The notes under the pieces were generated by a model. The model was not told where the DNA came from and searched no databases. It worked only from the letters and a program-made list of their open reading frames with translations. The translations under genes and the position numbers were made by a program. This document shows, one piece after another, positions 6,746 through 7,038 of a stretch of 7,038 bases of DNA (position 1 is the stretch's first letter; each line of letters opens with the position of its first letter). The DNA is taken from the NCBI GenBank assembly GCA_017629455.1, contig JAGBXE010000186.1, positions 1 to 7,038 of the forward strand, in the 5' to 3' direction. Source of the stretch: Kiritimatiellia bacterium (GTDB taxonomy: Bacteria > Verrucomicrobiota > Kiritimatiellia > RFP12 > UBA1067).

Positions 6746-6763
6746 CACAGTTTGCAAACTATG
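6746..6763. promoter_or_regulatory. 18-bp operator-like palindrome centred on TTTGCAAA
   Basis: AGTTTGCAAACT (6749-6760) is a perfect 12-bp palindrome, extended by CA and TG on the outside with one mismatch to 18 bp. The size and tight symmetry are typical of sites for homodimeric repressors such as LacI- or TetR-type proteins. No regulator gene and no adjacent promoter are visible in the window, and the palindrome lies about 200 bases upstream of the predicted promoter at 6522-6551. Confidence 0.4.
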
Positions 6764-6809
6764 ACCATTAGCCATATTCGGTGCGTGGTGCGGGACGATA
6801 GTTTTTAAC

Positions 6810-6841
6810 GCAGAGGAAGCAGAGGCGGAAAGACGCTGAGG
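6810..6841. repeat. Purine-rich degenerate repeat around GCAGAGG
   Basis: GCAGAGG occurs at 6810-6816 and 6819-6825, with the variant GCTGAGG at 6835-6841 and a purine stretch between. The spacing is 9 and then 16 bases, so this is a loose repeat rather than a clean array. It lies in the gene-free spacer and has no sign of coding. Confidence 0.45.
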
Positions 6842-7038
6842 TTTTCTCACAAAGCGAAAATCTCCCCAAAGGCCACGAAAACACACCTAAGTCTTCTTAT
6901 ACGTCGATTTCTTGCTCTAAAACGTCCACGCCATCCACAATAACATCCAGAACACTTTGAAAATTCTGCTTATACTTATTACGCCACGTATGATTTCTCT
7001 GATTTTCAACCAACAATTACCTTTGTTTTCCGCCATTC

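Larger units (their letters stand above)
6639..6791. repeat. Outer inverted repeat flanking a central palindrome (possible small mobile-element-like unit)
   Basis: GCACCAC (6639-6645) and GTGGTGC (6785-6791) are exact inverted copies. With one mismatch the match extends to ten bases (GCACCACACA against TGCGTGGTGC). The midpoint, 6715, nearly coincides with the centre of the 32-bp dyad (6718.5). A 153-bp unit with short imperfect ends and a central hairpin would fit a MITE or REP-like element. No target-site duplication is obvious, so this remains speculative. Confidence 0.3.
6577..7038. other. Spacer with no convincing gene, rich in dyads and repeats
   Basis: No reading frame here has believable codon use, a ribosome binding site and a recognisable product. 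The longest frame (6572-6886 minus, 104 codons) reads as a compositional artefact and crosses the palindromes. At the right edge two short overlapping minus frames deserve mention. One is a 39-codon frame from ATG 7036 to TAG 6917, beginning MAENKGNCWLKIREI. The other is a 39-codon frame from TTG 7016 to TAA 6897, ending QSVLDVIVDGVDVLEQEIDV. They could be remnants of a gene whose start lies at or beyond the edge. The rest holds the inverted repeats listed separately. Confidence 0.6.

Noticed and set aside
6572..6886. 104-codon minus-strand frame as a gene
   Set aside because: It has no ribosome binding site, no recognisable motifs and a composition unlike neighbouring genes, and it crosses palindromes and a purine repeat.

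Overview
This window looks like part of a bacterial chromosome of moderate GC content, most plausibly from the PVC group (Kiritimatiellota, Lentisphaerota or Planctomycete-like). That placement is inferred from two things: a Tat-exported Gfo/Idh/MocA oxidoreductase beside a large exported hydrolase-like protein, and spacers carrying short tandem heptamers. No rRNA, tRNA, CRISPR array or transposase is visible.

All convincing genes lie on the minus strand, so they read from right to left. From 7038 to 6485 there is a 554-base spacer with no convincing gene. It holds a 32-bp near-perfect dyad, an 18-bp operator-like dyad, a purine-rich repeat and a good promoter (TTGACA-N18-TATCCT). That promoter drives a 709-residue exported protein of unrecognised family (6484-4355). 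After an 86-base gap with an extended -10 promoter, a small dyad and a strong Shine-Dalgarno sequence comes a three-gene chain. It consists of a Tat-signal Gfo/Idh/MocA oxidoreductase (4268-2910), a HIT-family protein (2910-2509) and a DinG-type iron-sulfur helicase (2512-209). These genes are joined by a one-base TAATG overlap and a four-base GTGA overlap, so they are almost certainly co-transcribed and translationally coupled. The left 208 bases hold two period-7 tandem repeats and a hairpin.

The most notable point is that the oxidoreductase reading frame is continuous over its whole length except for one in-frame TGA at codon 224. This TGA sits where the family normally has tryptophan (the DLW-GPAP motif). 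Everything downstream stays in frame and looks intact. It could be a recent nonsense mutation, a sequencing error, or much less likely recoding. Two other genes end in TGA at positions that make sense as true stops, which argues against a UGA=Trp code. If the stop is real, it may also reduce expression of the coupled HIT and helicase genes downstream. I see no defence system or other complete novel system here.
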